NCBI RefSeq assembly: GCF_024679245.1
Contig: NW_027125108.1
Span: forward strand, 1-64,000
DNA: 64,000 nt
Direction: 5' to 3'
Source: Pseudorasbora parva
Lineage: Eukaryota; Chordata; Actinopteri; Cypriniformes; Gobionidae
The notes beneath the pieces are model-generated. The model saw nothing but the letters and a program-made list of their open reading frames with translations, did not search any database and was not told where the DNA came from. This document shows, piece by piece, positions 31,161 through 46,487 of the stretch; the stretch's first letter is position 1, and each line of letters starts with the position of its first letter. The position numbers were made by a program, and so were the translations under genes.

Positions 31161-33278
31161 GGGCCCCGAGTTTTGCCACGGCAAGCACCACTCACAATTT
31201 CTTCAGGAATTGTACTTTCTAGTTAGTGGTGCTTGCTTTAGCAAGGCATCACTATTGTTCTCCACCATACTTATTAGTGGTGCTTGCTTTAGCAAGGCAT
31301 CACTATTGTTCTCCACCATACTTATTATTATTATTATTCTTCCACACACGTATTTCGGCGCGCTTCTCCTCACACAAATTTTGTCAAACCCCAACCACTA
31401 AATAGCCAAAGTCGGCGACCTATACGGGAATGGTGTGCTATGACTTTTATAAGGGATCGGGGGTACGGTGTGTGCCCCAGGGGTGCAAACGTACCCCAAA
31501 AGTGCCATAGACGATTGATGGGGCGAAACTTTGACCTCTCGTAGCTCCGAGCGAGGATCTCAAACACACACATATATTACACGAAATTTGAAGGGGCTGA
31601 TAAGATCTCTCAGAACACACATCTCAAAGGGGTGTAAGTTGTACCCCTGGGGTGCTAGAGCTCCCCAAAAATCGCAAAAAAGGCCCATTGACTTAACATG
31701 GGGAGGGTCGTCCCATGAAACGCATGCAACGCATGCGTTTCTCATTCAATGGTAAATCCCATAGGGATTTTGTATTGAGCATAGCTCTGCTTCACAGACT
31801 CACAAACACAAGGGGGTGGGCCCAATCTACTCAGACAACCAATCACTATCTCAGGATCATGATGATGTTATTAAGCCACGCCCTAGCAACCGTTTAGAGC
31901 TCCCTAACAACCGATCCCATTGACTTCCATTGAAAAAGATCAAAGTTATATCTCTGGATAGGAGTGTCATACAAACATGAGGGTGGGTTTGATTGACTCA
32001 GGGCATCAACGGCCAATCACAAATCACCTTCAACACCTCCTAGCCACTCCCTAGCAACCATTATCAAGCACCCTAACAACCCAAATCCACAGTGTATATC
32101 TTCACATCTGAACATCATAGAGACATGGGGGTTGGTTTATATCATTCATACTGGCAGGGGGATTTTGGGGAATCATTATGGGATGGTGCCAAGCCACTCC
32201 ATAGCAACCAAACAGAGTACCTTAGCAACCGTTCAGATCTCTGCATCAGAAAATCATAGAGACACGGGGGTTGGTTTATATCATTCATACTGGCAAGGGG
32301 ATTTTGGGGAATCATTATGGGATGCTACCAAGCCACTCCATAGCAACCAAACAGAGTACCTTAGCAACCGTTCAGATCTCTGCATCAGAAAATCATAGAG
32401 ACATGGGGGTTGGTTTATATAATTAGTACTGGCAAGGTGATTTTGGGGTATCATTATGGGATGCTGCCACTCCATAGCAACCACCCAGAATACCCTAGCA
32501 ACCACATAGCAACGTCATAGCAACCACCCAGAACACCATAGCAACTGCCTAGCAACCACCCAGAACACCCTAGCAACTGCCTAGCAACACCCTAGCAACG
32601 CCCTAGCAACCACCCAGAACACCCTAGCAACCGCCTAGCAACGCCCTAGCAACCACCCAGAACACCATAGCAACCGCCTAGCAACCACCTAGCAACGCCC
32701 TAGCAACCACCCAGAACACCCTAGCAACCGCCTAGCAACGCCCTAGCAACCACCCAGAACACCCTAGCAACCGCCTAGCAACCACCAAAAACACCCTAGC
32801 AACCACCTAGCAACATGCTAATCATGCTAGCAACATGCTAATCATGTTAGCATAATGCTAGCATAATGCTAATCATGTTAGCATCATGCTAGCATCATGC
32901 TAATCATGTTAGCATAATGCTAGCAACATGCTAATCATGTTAGCATCATGCTAGCAACATGCTAATCATGTTGCTAGCATCATGCTAATCATGTTAGCAT
33001 CATGCTAACATCATGCTAATCATGTTAGCATTATGCTAGCAACATGCTAATCATGTTAGCATCATGCTAACATCATGCTAGCATAATGCTAACATCATGC
33101 TAATCATGTTAGCATCATGCTAGCAACATGCTAATCATGTTAGCATCATGCTAATAACTTGCTAATCATGCTGCTAACAACATGCTAATCATGTTAGCAT
33201 CATGCTAACAACTTGCTAATCATGTTAGCATCATGCTAACATCATGTTGCTTGGCTTTTTTGCATCACAAATGCCACA
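31161..33278 (+). repeat. B unit, 2,118 bp (copy of 19412-21529)
   Basis: Same length, doubled hairpin arm and landmark order as 19412-21529. Minisatellites lie about 32470-32812 (TAGCAACC) and 32812-33246 (ATGCTAATC). An A unit precedes it, as at 18757. Confidence 0.95.
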
Positions 33279-35650
33279 GGGCCCCGAGTTTTGCCACGGC
33301 AAGCACCACTCACAATTTCTTCAGGAATTGTACTTTCTAGTTAGTGGTGCTTGCTTTAGCAAGGCATCACTATTGTTCTCCACCATACTTATTATTATTA
33401 TTCTTCCACCGCACACGTATTTCGGCGCGCTTCTCCTCACACAAATTTTGTCAAACCCCAACCACTAAATAGCCAAATCCGGCGACCTATACGGGAATGG
33501 TGTGCTATGACTTTTATAAGGGATCGGGGGTACGGTGTGCGCCCCAGGGGTGCAGAAGTAGCCCAAAAGTGCCATAGACGATTGATGGGGCGAAACTTTG
33601 ACCCCTCGTAGCTCCGAGCGAGGATCTCAAACACACACATATATTACACGAAAATTGAAGGGGCTGATAGGATCTCTCAAAACACACATCTCAAAGGGGT
33701 GTAAGTTGTACCCCTGGGGTGCTAGAGCTCCCCAAAAATCGAAAAATTGCCCCATTGACTTAACATGGGGAGGGTCCTCCCATGAAACGCATGCAACGCA
33801 TGCGTTTCTCCTACTATGGTAAATCCCATAGGGATTTTGTATTGAGCATAGCTCTGCTTCACAGACTCACAGAGACAAGGGGGTGGGCCCAATCTACTCA
33901 GACAACCAATCACTATGTCAGAATCATGATGATGCTATTAAGCCACGCCCTAGCAACCATTTAGAGCTCCCTAACAACCGATCCCATAGACTCCCATTGA
34001 AAGAGATCAAAGTTATATCTCTGGATAGGACTGTCATAGAAACATGAGGGTGAGTTTGATTGACTCAGGGCATCAACAGCCAATCACAAATCACCTTCAA
34101 CACCTCCTAGCCACTCCCTAGCAACCATTATCAAGCACCCTAACAACCCAAATCCACAGTCTATATCTTCACATCTGAACATCATAGAGACACGGGGGTT
34201 GGTTTATATCATTCATACTGACAAGGAGCTTTTGGCGTATCATTATGGGATGCTGCCAAGCCACTCCATAGCAACCAAACAGAGTACCCTAGCAACTGTT
34301 TAGCAACACCTATATCTCTGCATTAGTACATCATAGAGACACGGGGGTTGGTATATATCATTCATACTGGCAAGGGGATTTTGGGGAATCATTATGGGAT
34401 GGTGCCAAGCCACTCCATAGCAACCAAACACAGTACCCTAGCAACTGTTCAGATCTCTGCATCTGAAAATCGTACAGACACGGGGGCTGGTTTATATCAT
34501 TCATACTGGCAAGGGGATTTTGGGATATCATTATGGGATGCTGCCAAGCCACTCCATAGCAACCAAACAGAGTACCCTAGCAACTGTTCAGATCTCTGCA
34601 TCAGAAAATCATAGAGACATGGGGGTTGGTTTATATAATTAGTACTGGCAAGGTGATTTTGGGGTATCATTATGGGATGTTGCCACTCCATAGCAACTAC
34701 CCAGAATACCCTAGCAACCACATAGCAACGTCATAGCAACCACCCAGAACACCATAGCAACTGCCTAGCAACCACCCAGAACACCCTAGCAACTGCCTAG
34801 CAACACCCTAGCAACGCCCTAGCAACCACCCAGAACACCCTAGCAACCGCCTAGCAACGCCCTAGCAACCACCCAGAACACCCTAGCAACCGCCTAGCAA
34901 CCACCTAGCAACGCCCTAGCAACCTCCCAGAACACCCTAGCAACCGCCTAGCAACGCCCTAGCAACCACCCAGAACACCCTAGCAACCGCCTAGCAACCA
35001 CCCAGAACACCCTAGCAACCGCCTAGCAACATGCTAATCATGCTAGCAACATGCTAATCATGTTAGCATCATGCTAGCAACATGCTAATCATGTTAGCAT
35101 CATGCTAGCAACATGCTAATCATGTTGCTAGCATCATGCTAATCATGTTAGCATCATGCTAACAACATGCTAATCATGTTAGCATCATGCTAGCAACATG
35201 CTAATCATGTTAGCATCATGCTAGCAACATGCTAATCATGTTAGCATCATGCTAGCAACATGCTAATCATGTTAGCATCATGCTAGCAAAATGCTAATAA
35301 TGTTGCTAGCATCATGCTAATCATGTTAGCATCATGCTAACATCATGCTAATCATGTTAGCATTATGCTAGCAACATGCTAATCATGTTAGCATCATGCT
35401 AACATCATGCTAATCATGTTAGCATTATTCTAGCAACATGCTAATCATGTTAGCATAATGCTAACATCATGCTAATCATGTTAGCATCATGCTAGCAACA
35501 TGCTAATCATGTTAGCATCATGCTAATAACTTGCTAATCATGCTGCTAACAACATGCTAATCATGTTAGCATCATGCTAACAACTTGCTAATCATGTTAA
35601 CATCATGCTAACATCATGTTGCTTGGCTTTTTTGCATCACAAATGCCACA
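33279..35650 (+). repeat. B unit, 2,372 bp (copy of 23597-25968)
   Basis: Same length and diagnostic variants ('tattattcttccaccgcac', 'tgtcagaatcatgatgatgc') as 23597-25968. Minisatellites lie about 34687-35030 (TAGCAACC) and 35030-35617 (ATGCTAATC). Here it directly follows the 2,118-bp form, while in the first block a 2,067-bp unit lies between. Confidence 0.95.
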
Positions 35651-38148
35651 GGGCCCCGAGTTTTGCCACGGCAAGCACCACTCACAATTTCTTCAGGAAT
35701 TGTACTTTCTAGTTAGTGGTGCTTGCTTTAGCAAGGCATCACTATTGTTCTCCACCATACTTATTATTATTATTATTCTTCCACACACGTATTTCGGCGC
35801 GCTTCTCCTCACACAAATTTTGTCAAACCCCAACCACTAAATAGCCAAAGTCGGCGACCTATACGGGAATGGTGTGCTATATCTCTGCTAAGGGATCGGG
35901 GGTACGGTGTGCGCCCCAGGGGTGCAAACGTACCCCGAAAGTGCCATAGACGATTGATGGGGCGAAACTTTGACCCCTCGTAGCTCCGAGCGAGGATCTC
36001 TAACACACACATATATTACACGAAAATTGAAGGGGCTGATAGGATCTCTCAGCACACACATCTCAAAGGGGTGTAAGTTGTACCCCTGGGGTGCTAGAGC
36101 TCCCCAAAAATCGCAAAAAAGGCCCATTGACTTAACATGGGGAGGGTCGACCCATGAAACGCATGCAACGCATGCGTTTCTCATTCAATGGTAAATCCCA
36201 TAGGGATTTTGTATTGAGCATAGCTCTGCTTCACAGACTCACAGAGACAAGGGGGTGGGCCCAATCTACTCAGACAACCAATCACTATCTCAGGATCATG
36301 ATGATGTTATTAAGCCACGCCCTAGCAACCGTTTAGAGCTCCCTAACAACCGATCCCATTGACTTCCATTGAAAAAGATCAAAGTTATATCTCTGGATAG
36401 GAGTGTCACAGAAACATGGGGGTGGGTTTGATTGACTCAGGGCATCAACGGCCAATCACAAATCAACTTCAACACTTGCTAGCCACTCCCTAGCAACCAT
36501 TATCAAGCACCCTAACAACCCAAATCCACAGTGTATATCTCCACATCTGAACATCATAGAGACACGGGGGTTGGTATATATCATTCATACTGGCAAGGGG
36601 ATTTTGGGGAATCATTATGGGATGGTGCCAGGCCACTCCATAGCAACCAAACACAGTACCCTAGCAACTGTTCAGATCTCTGCATCTGAAAATCGTAGAG
36701 ACACGGGGGTTGGTATATATCATTCATACTGGCAAGGGGATTTTGGGGAATCATTATGGGATGGTGCCAAGCCACTCCATAGCAACCAAACAGAGTACCT
36801 TAGCAACCGTTCAGATCTCTGCATCAGAAAATCATAGAGACATGGGGGTTGGTTTATATCATCCATACTGGCAAGGGGATTTTGGGGAATCATTATGGGA
36901 TGGTGCCAAGCCACTCCATAGCAACCAAACAGAGTACCCTAGCAACTGTTTAGATCTCTGCATTAGAAAATCATAGAGACATGGGGGTTGGTTTATATAA
37001 TTAGTACTGGCAAGGTGATTTTGGGGTATCATTATGGGATGCTGCCACTCCATAGCAACCACCCAGAATACCCTAGCAACCACATAGCAACGTCATAGCA
37101 ACCACCCAGAACACCATAGCAACTGCCTAGCAACCACCCAGAACACCCTAGCAACCGCCTAGCAACACCCTAGCAACCACCCAGAACACCATAGCAACCA
37201 CCTAGCAACGCCCTAGCAACCACCCTGAACACCTTAGCAACCGCCTAGCAACCACCTAGCAACGCCCTAGCAACCACCCAGAACACCCTAGCAACCGCCT
37301 AGCAACGCCCTAGCAACCACCCAGAACACCCTAGCAACCACCTAGCAACCACCAAAAACACCCTAGCAACCACCTAGCAACATGCTAATCATGCTAGCAT
37401 GATGCTAATCATGTTAGCATCATGCTAGCAACATGCTAATCATGTTAGCATCATGCTAGCATCATGCTAATCATGTTAGCATCATGCTAGCAACATGCTA
37501 ATCATGTTAGCATCATGCTAGCAACATGCTAATCATGTTGCTAGCATCATGCTAATCATGTTAGCATCATGCTAACATCATGGTAATCATGTTAGCATCA
37601 TGCTAGCAACATGCTAATCATGTTAGCATCATGCTAGCAAAATGCTAATCATGTTAGCATCATGCTAGCAACATGCTAAACATGTTAGCATCATGCTAGC
37701 AACATGCTAATCATGTTGCTAGCATCATGCTAATCATGTTAGCATAATGCTAACATCATGCTAATCATGTTAGCATCATGCTAGCAACATGCTAATCATG
37801 TTGCTAGCATCATGCTAATCATGTTAGCATCATGCTAACATCATGCTAATCATGTTAGCATTATGCTAACAACATGCTAATCATGTTAGCATCATGCTAA
37901 CATCATGCTAATCATGTTAGCATAATGCTAACATCATGCTAATCATGTTAGCATAATGCTAACATCATGCTAATCATGTTAGCATCATGCTAGCAACATG
38001 CTAATCATGTTAGCATCATGCTAATAACTTGCTAATCATGCTGCTAACAACATGCTAATCATGTTAGCATCATGCTAGCAACTTGCTAATCATGTTAACA
38101 TCGTGCTAACATCATGTTGCTTGGGTTTTTTCCATCACAAATGCCACA
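35651..38148 (+). repeat. B unit, 2,498 bp
   Basis: The longest B unit with both minisatellites. It has four 139-bp subrepeats (from about 36561), TAGCAACC about 37047-37378 and ATGCTAATC about 37378-38115. The tail has 'cttgggttttttccatcac' instead of 'cttggcttttttgcatcac', a variant shared with the unit ending at 42907. Confidence 0.95.
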
Positions 38149-39356
38149 GGGCCCCGAGTTTTGCCACGGCAAGCACCACTCACAATTTCTTCAGGAATTG
38201 TACTTTCTAGTTATTCTTATTCTTCTGGTCACGTATTTCGGCGCGCTTCTCCTCACACAAATTTTGTCAAACCCCAACCACTAAATAGCCAAAGTCGGCG
38301 ACCTATACGGGAATGGTGTGCTATATCTCTGCTAAGGGATCGGGGGTACGGGGTCCGCCCCAGGGGTGCAAACGTACCCCAAAACTGTCATTGACAATTG
38401 ATGGGGCGAAACTTTGACCCCTCGTAGCTCCGAGCGAGGATCTCAAACACACACATATATTACACGAAATTTGAAGGGGCTGATAGGATCTCTCAGCACA
38501 CACATCTCAAAGGGGTGTAAGTTGTACCCCTGGGGTGCTAGAGCTCCCCAAAAATCGAAAAATTGCCCCATAGACTTAACATGGGGAGGGTTGCCCCGTG
38601 AAACGCATGCAACGCATGCGTTTCTCCTACTATGGTAAATCCCATAGGGATTTTGTATTGAGCATAGCTCAGACTCACAGACTCACAGAGACAAGGGGGT
38701 GGGCCCAATCTACTCAGACAACCAATCACTATCTCAGGATCATGATGATGTTATTAAGCCACGCCCTAGCAACCGTTTACAGCTCCCTAACAACCGATCC
38801 CATTGACTTCCATTGAAAAAGATCAAAGTTATATCTCTGGATAGGAGTGTCATAGAAACATGGGGGTGGGTTTGATTGACTCAAGGCATCAACGGCCAAT
38901 CACAAATCACCTTCAACACCTCCTAGCCACTCCCTAGCAACCATTATCAAGCACCCTAACAACCCAAATCCACAGTGTATATCTTCACATCTGAACATCA
39001 TAGAGACACGGGGGTTGGTTTATATCATTCATACTGGCAAGGGGATTTTGGGTAATCATTATGGGATGATGCCAAGCCACTCCATAGCAACCAAACAGAG
39101 TACCCTAGCAACTGTTTAGCAAGACCTATATCTCGGCATTAGTACATCATACACACATGGGGGTTGGTTTATATCATTCATACTGGCAAGGGGATTTTGG
39201 GGAATCATTATGGGATGGTGCCAAGCCACTCCATAGCAACCAAACAGAGTACCCTAGCAACTGTTCAGATCTCTACATCTGAAAATCGTAGAGACATGGG
39301 GGTTGGTTTATATCATTCATACTGGCAAGGTCATTTTGCAGTCTCTTGCAATAACC
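38149..39356 (+). repeat. Short B unit (1,208 bp) fused to an A tail
   Basis: Lacks the 'agtggtgcttgc' hairpin arm: the head runs straight into 'ttattcttattcttctgg'. It ends in the same subrepeat-to-A-tail junction as the unit at 27934 (here 'tcattttgcagtctcttgc', near 39338), so both descend from one fusion event or from a shared copying step. Confidence 0.9.
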
Positions 39357-40666
39357 GGGCCCCGAGTTTTGCCACGGCAAGCACCACTCACAATTTCTTC
39401 AGGAATTGTACTTTCTAGTATTGTAAATACTATTCACTTTTTCAAAACTTTGGCACGCTACTCCTCCGGCACCGTTTGTCACAGACCCACGGATGAGGTG
39501 TCAAATCGACCGACTTATTGAGGAGAGGTGTGCTATGTCTTTTCTAAGGGATCGGATGAACGATCTCCGTTTTGGCGGGAAAAAAATCCTCCCGGAAAAG
39601 TCCCATAGACTTAACATTGGCAGTACTGTGTCAGATCATATATTCGGATCAGAAGGTCGTAGAGACTTGAGGGTAGGCTCTTTTGACTCGGCCTATCAAG
39701 TAGACAATCAGTAGTGACATCACAACTTCATAGCCACTCCCTAGCAACTATTTAAACCACCCTAGCAACCGTATTTCAACATTAATAAGCCATATCTCAG
39801 TACCACACCATTGTACACATACAGAGTTGGGCTCTTTTGACGCAGACTGACAGTTAGTCTTTAGATATCACCCCTTAAACTGTTTAAGTACACCATAGCA
39901 ACCATTTCGACCACCCTAGCAACCATACAAACACATAAAGAAGCCATATCTCAGCCCCACAACATCTTACAGACATGGGGCTGGCTTATTTTGCAGTCTC
40001 TTGCAATAACAGGGCCCCGAGTTTTGCCACGGCAAGCACCACTCACAATTTCTTCAGGAATTGTACTTTCTAGTATTGTAAATACTATTCACTTTTTCAA
40101 AACTTTGGCACGCTACTCCTCCGGCACCGTTTGTCACAGACCCACGGATGAGGTGTCAAATCGACCGACTTATTGAGGAGAGGTGTGCTATGTCTTTTCT
40201 AAGGGATCGGATGAACGATCTCCGTTTTGGCGGGAAAAAAATCCTCCCGGAAAAGTCCCATAGACTTAACATTGGCAGTACTGTGTCAGATCATATATTC
40301 GGATCAGAAGGTCGTAGAGACTTGAGGGTAGGCTCTTTTGACTCGGCCTATCAAGTAGACAATCAGTAGTGACATCACAACTTCATAGCCACTCCCTAGC
40401 AACTATTTAAACCACCCTAGCAACCGTATTTCAACATTAATAAGCCATATCTCAGTACCACACCATTGTACACATACAGAGTTGGGCTCTTTTGACGCAG
40501 ACTGACAGTTAGTCTTTAGATATCACCCCTTAAACTGTTTAAGTACACCATAGCAACCATTTCGACCACCCTAGCAACCATACAAACACATAAAGAAGCC
40601 ATATCTCAGCCCCACAACATCTTACAGACATGGGGCTGGCTTATTTTGCAGTCTCTTGCAATAACA
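39357..40666 (+). repeat. Two tandem A units (2 x 655 bp)
   Basis: Units start at 39357 and 40012 and match the 655-bp consensus. Confidence 0.95.
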
Positions 40667-42907
40667 GGGCCCCGAGTTTTGCCACGGCAAGCACCACTCA
40701 CAATTTCTTCAGGAATTGTACTTTCTAGTTAGTGGTGCTTGCTTTAGCAAGGCATCACTATTGTTCTCCACCATACTTATTATTATTATTCTTATTATTC
40801 TTCCGACCACGTATTTCGGCGCGCTTCTCCTCACACAAATTTTGTCAAACCCCAACCACTAAATAGCCAAAGTCGGCGACCTATACGGGAATGGTGTGCT
40901 ATATCTCTTCTAAGGGATCGGGGGTACGGTGTGCGCCCCAGGGGTGCAAACGTAGCCCAAAAGTGCCATTGACAATTGATGGGGCGAAACTTTGACCCCT
41001 CGTGGCTCCGAGCGAGGATCTCAAACACACACATATATTACACGAAAATTGAAGGGGCTGATAGGATCTCTCAGCACACACATCTCAAAGGGGTGTAAGT
41101 TGTACCCCTGGGGTGCTAGAGCTCCCCAAAAATCGAAAAATTGTCCCATAGACTTATAATGGGGAAGGTTGACCCATGAAACGCATGCAACGCATGCGTT
41201 TCTCCTACTATGGTAAATCCCATAGGGATTTTGTATTGAGCATAGCTCTGTTTCACAGACTCACAGAGACAAGGGGGTGGGCCCAATCTACTCAGACAAC
41301 CAATCACTATCTCAGGATCATGATGATGTTATTAAGCCACGCCCTAGCAACCGTTTAGAGCTCCCTAACAACCGATCCCATAGACTTCCATTGAAAGAGA
41401 TCAAAGGGATATCTCTGGATAGGAGTGTCATACAAACATGAGGGTGGGTTTGATTGACTCAGGGCATCAACGGCCAATCACAAATCACCTTCAACACCTC
41501 CTAGCCACTCCCTAGCAACCATTATCAAGCACCCTAACAACCCAAATCCACAGTGTATATCTTCACATCTGAACATCATAGAGACACGGGGGTTGGTTTA
41601 TATCATTCATACTGGCAAGGGGATTTTGGGGTATCATTATGGGATGGTGCCAAGCCACTCCATAGCAACCAAACAGAGTACCTTAGCAACCGTTCAGATC
41701 TCTGCATCAGAAAATCATACAGACACGGGGGTTGGTTTATATCATTCATACTGGCAAGGGGATATTGGGATATCATTATGGGATGCTGCCAAGCCACTCC
41801 ATAGCAACCAAACAGAGTACCCTAGCAACTGTTCAGATCTCTGCATTAGAAAATCATACAGACATGGGGGTTGGTTTATATAATTAGTACTGGCAAGGTG
41901 ATTTTGGGGTATCATTATGGGATGTTGCCACTCCATAGCAACCACCCAGAATACCCTAGCAACCACATAGCAACGTCATAGCAACCACCCAGAACACCAT
42001 AGCAACTGCCTAGCAACCAACCAGAACACCCTAGCAACCGCCTAGCAACACCCTAGCAACGCCCTAGCAACCACCCAGAACACCCTAGCAACGCCCTAGC
42101 AACCGCCCAGAACACCATAGCAACCGCCTAGCAACCACCTAGCAACGCCCTAGCAACCTCCCAGAACACCCTAGCAACCGCCTAGCAACGCCCTAGCAAC
42201 CACCCAGAACACCCTAGCAACCGCCTAGCAACCACCAAAAACACCCTAGCAACCACCTAGCAACATGCTAATTGTGTTAGCATCATGCTAATCATGTTAG
42301 CATCATGCTAGCAACATGCTAATCATGTTAGCATCATGCTAGCAACATGCTAATCATGTTGCTAGCATCATGCTAATCATGTTAGCATCATGCTAACAAC
42401 ATGCTAATCATGTTAGCATCATGCTAGCAACATGCTAATCATGTTAGCATCATGCTAGCAACATGCTAATCATGTTAGCATCATGCTAGCAACATGCTAA
42501 TCATGTTAGCATCATGCTAGCAAAATGCTAATCATGTTGCTAGCATGATGCTAATCATGTTAGCATAATGCTAACATCATGCTAATCATGTTAGCATCAT
42601 GCTAACATCATGCTAATCATGTTAGCATAATGCTAACATCATGCTAATCATGTTAGCATCATGCTAGCAACATGCTAATCATGTTAGCATCATGCTAATA
42701 ACTTGCTAATCATGCTGCTAACAACATGCTAATCATGTTAGCATCATGCTAACAACATGCTAATCATGTTAGCATTATGCTAATAGATTGCTAATCATGC
42801 TACTAACAACATGCTAATCATGTTAGCATCATGCTAACAACTTGCTAATCATGTTAGCATCATGCTAACATCGTGTTGCTTGGGTTTTTTCCATCACAAA
42901 TGCCACA
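40667..42907 (+). repeat. B unit, 2,241 bp
   Basis: Single hairpin arm. Body variants ('gacttataatggggaaggtt', 'aaagggatatctctgg') resemble the B unit at 1111. Minisatellites lie about 41931-42262 (TAGCAACC) and 42262-42870 (ATGCTAATC). Confidence 0.95.
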
Positions 42908-43549
42908 GGGCCCCGAATTTTGCCACGGCAAGCACCACTCACAATTTCTTCAGGAATTGTACTTTCTAGTATTGTAAATACTATTCACTTTTTCAAAACT
43001 TTGGCACGCTACTCCTCCGGCACCGTTTGTCACAGACCCACGGATGAGGTGTCAAATCGACCGACTTATTGAGGAGAGGTGTGCTATGTCTTTTCTAAGC
43101 GATCGGATGAACGATCTCCGTTTTGGCGGGAAAAAAATCGTCCCGGAAAAGTCCCATAGACTTAACATTGGCAGTACTGTGTGAGATCATATATTCGGAT
43201 CAGAAGGTCATAGAGACTTGAGGGTGGGCTCTTTTGACTCGGCCTATCAAGTAGACAATCCATAGTCATATCACAACTTCATAGCCACTCCCTAGCAACC
43301 AGTTTCACCACCCTAGCAACCGTATTTCAACATTAACAAGACATATCTCAGCACGAAAGCATTGTACACATACAGAGTTGGGCTCTTTTGACTCAGACTG
43401 ACAACTACTCTATGAATATCACCCCTTAAACTGTATAGTCACACCCTAGCAACCATTTCAACCACCCTGGCAACCGTACAAACATGAATAAGCCATATCT
43501 CAACTCCACAACATCATACAGACATGGGGCTGGCTTATTTTCCATAACC
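42908..43549 (+). repeat. A unit, 642 bp variant
   Basis: A-type body with several differences from the 655-bp form ('ctaagcgatcgg', 'atcgtcccgg', 'aacaagacatatctcag') and a shortened tail 'tattttccataacc' like the one before 457. An older A subfamily. Confidence 0.9.
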
Positions 43550-44204
43550 GGGCCCCGAGTTTTGCCACGGCAAGCACCACTCACAATTTCTTCAGGAATT
43601 GTACTTTCTAGTATTGTAAATACTATTCACTTTTTCAAAACTTTGGCACGCTACTCCTCCGGCACCGTTTGTCACAGACCCACGGATGAGGTGTCAAATC
43701 GACCGACTTATTGAGGAGAGGTGTGCTATGTCTTTTCTAAGGGATCGGATGAACGATCTCCGTTTTGGCGGGAAAAAAATCCTCCCGGAAAAGTCCCATA
43801 GACTTAACATTGGCAGTACTGTGTCAGATCATATATTCGGATCAGAAGGTCGTAGAGACTTGAGGGTAGGCTCTTTTGACTCGGCCTATCAAGTAGACAA
43901 TCAGTAGTGACATCACAACTTCATAGCCACTCCCTAGCAACTATTTAAACCACCCTAGCAACCGTATTTCAACATTAATAAGCCATATCTCAGTACCACA
44001 CCATTGTACACATACAGAGTTGGGCTCTTTTGACGCAGACTGACAGTTAGTCTTTAGATATCACCCCTTAAACTGTTTAAGTACACCATAGCAACCATTT
44101 CGACCACCCTAGCAACCATACAAACACATAAAGAAGCCATATCTCAGCCCCACAACATCTTACAGACATGGGGCTGGCTTATTTTGCAGTCTCTTGCAAT
44201 AACA
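43550..44204 (+). repeat. A unit, 655 bp
   Basis: Consensus-type A unit directly after the diverged 642-bp unit. Two subfamilies therefore sit side by side. Confidence 0.95.
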
Positions 44205-46487
44205 GGGCCCCGAGTTTTGCCACGGCAAGCACCACTCACAATTTCTTCAGGAATTGTACTTTCTAGTTAGTGGTGCTTGCGTAGCAAGGCATCACTATTG
44301 TTCTCCACCATACTTATTATTATTATTCTTCTGGCCACTTATTTTGACGCGCTTCTCCTCCCACAAATTTTGTCAAACCCCAACCACTAAATAGCCAAAG
44401 TCGGCGGCCTATACGGGAATCGTGTGCTATGACTTTTATAAGGGATCGGGGGTACGGTGTGCGCCCCAGGGGTGCAAACGTACCCCGAAAGTGCCATAGA
44501 CGATTGATGGGGCGAAACTTTGACGCCTCGTAGCTCCGAGCGAGGATCTCAAACACACACATATATTACACGAAAATTGAAGGGGCTGATAGGATCTCTC
44601 AGCACACACATCTCAAAGGGGTGTAAGTTGTACCCCTGGGGTGCTACAGCTCCCCAAAAATCGAAAAAAAGCCCCATTGACTTAACATGGGGAGGGTCGT
44701 CCCATGAAACGCATGCAACGCATGCGTTTCTCATTCAATGGTAAATCCCATAGGGATTTTGTATTGAGCATAGCTCTGCTTCACAGACTCACAGAGACAA
44801 GGGGGTGGGCCCAATCTACTCAGACAACCAATCACTATCTCAGGATCATGATGATGTTATTAGGCCACGCCCTAGCAACCGTTTAGAGCTCCCTAACAAC
44901 CGATCCCATTGACTTCCATTGAAAAAGATCAAAGTTATATCTCTGGATAGGAGTGTCATAGAAACATGGGGGTGGGTTTGATTGACTCAGTGCATCAACG
45001 GCCAATCACAAATCTCCTTCAACACCTCCTAGCCACTCCCTAGCAACCATTATCGAGCGCCCTAACAACCCAAATCCACTGTGTATATCTCCACATCTGA
45101 ACATCATAGAGACACGGGGGTTGGTTTATATCATTCATACTGGCAAGGGGATTTTGGGGAATCATTATGGGATGCTGCCAAGCCACTCCATAGCAACCAA
45201 ACAGAGTACCCTAGCAACTGTTTAGCAAGACCTATATCTCTGCATTAGTACATCATAGAGACACGGGGGTTGGTATATATCATTCATACTGGCAAGGGGA
45301 TTTTGGGGAATCATTATGGGATGGTGCCAAGCCACTCCATAGCAACCAAACAGAGTACCTTAGCAACCGTTCAGATCTCTGCATCAGAAAATCATAGAGA
45401 CACGGGGGTTGGTTTATATCATTCATACTGGCAAGGGGATTTTGGGGAATCATTATGGGATGCTACCAAGCCACTCCATAGCAACCAAACAGAGTACCCT
45501 AGCAACTGTTCAGATCTCTACATCAGAAAATCATACAGACATGGGGGTTGGTTTATATCAGTCATACTGGCAAGGTGATTTTGGGGTATCATTATGGGAT
45601 GTTGCCACTCCATAGCAACCACCCAGAATACCCTAGCAACCACATAGCAACGTCATAGCAACCACCCAGAACACCATAGCAACTGCCTAGCAACCACCCA
45701 GAACACCCTAGCAACCGCCTAGCAACGCCCTAGCAACCACTCAGAACACCCTAGCAACCGCCTAGCAACGCCCTAGCAACCACCCAGAACACCCTAGCAA
45801 CCGCCTAGCAACCACCTAGCAACGCCCTAGCAACCTCCCAGAACACCTTAGCAACCGCCTAGCAACGCCCTAGCAACCACCCAGAACACCCTAGCAACCG
45901 CCTAGCAACGCCCTAGCAACCATCCAGAACACCATACCAACCGCCTAGCAACATGCTAATCATGCTAGCAACATGCTAATCATGTTAGCATCATGCTAGC
46001 ATAATGCTAATCATGTTAGCATTATGCTAGCAACATGCTAATCATGTTGCTAGCATGATGCTAATCATGTTAGCATCATGCTAACATGATGCTAATCATG
46101 TTAGCATCATGCTAGCAACATGCTAATCATGTTAGCATCATGCTAGCATCATGCTAATCATGTTAGCATTATGCTAGCAACATGCTTATCATGTTGCTAG
46201 CATCATGCTAATCATGTTAGCATCATGCTAACATCATGCTAATCATGTTAGCATTATGCTAGCAACATGCTAATCATGTTAGCATCATGCTAACATCATG
46301 CTAATCATGTTAGCATCATGCTAACAACTTGCTAATCATGTTAGCATCATGCTAACAACTTGCTAATCATGTTAGCATCATGCTAACAACTTGCTAATCA
46401 TGTTAGCATCATGCTAACAACTTGCTAATCATGTTAGCATCATGCTAACATCATGTTGCTTGGCTTTTTTGCATCACAAATGCCACA
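44205..46487 (+). repeat. B unit, 2,283 bp
   Basis: Single arm, body with a 'gccacttattttgacgcgc' variant, three to four 139-bp subrepeats. Minisatellites lie about 45603-45950 (TAGCAACC) and 45950-46455 (ATGCTAATC). The latter ends in several 'catgctaacaacttgctaat' repeats. Confidence 0.95.
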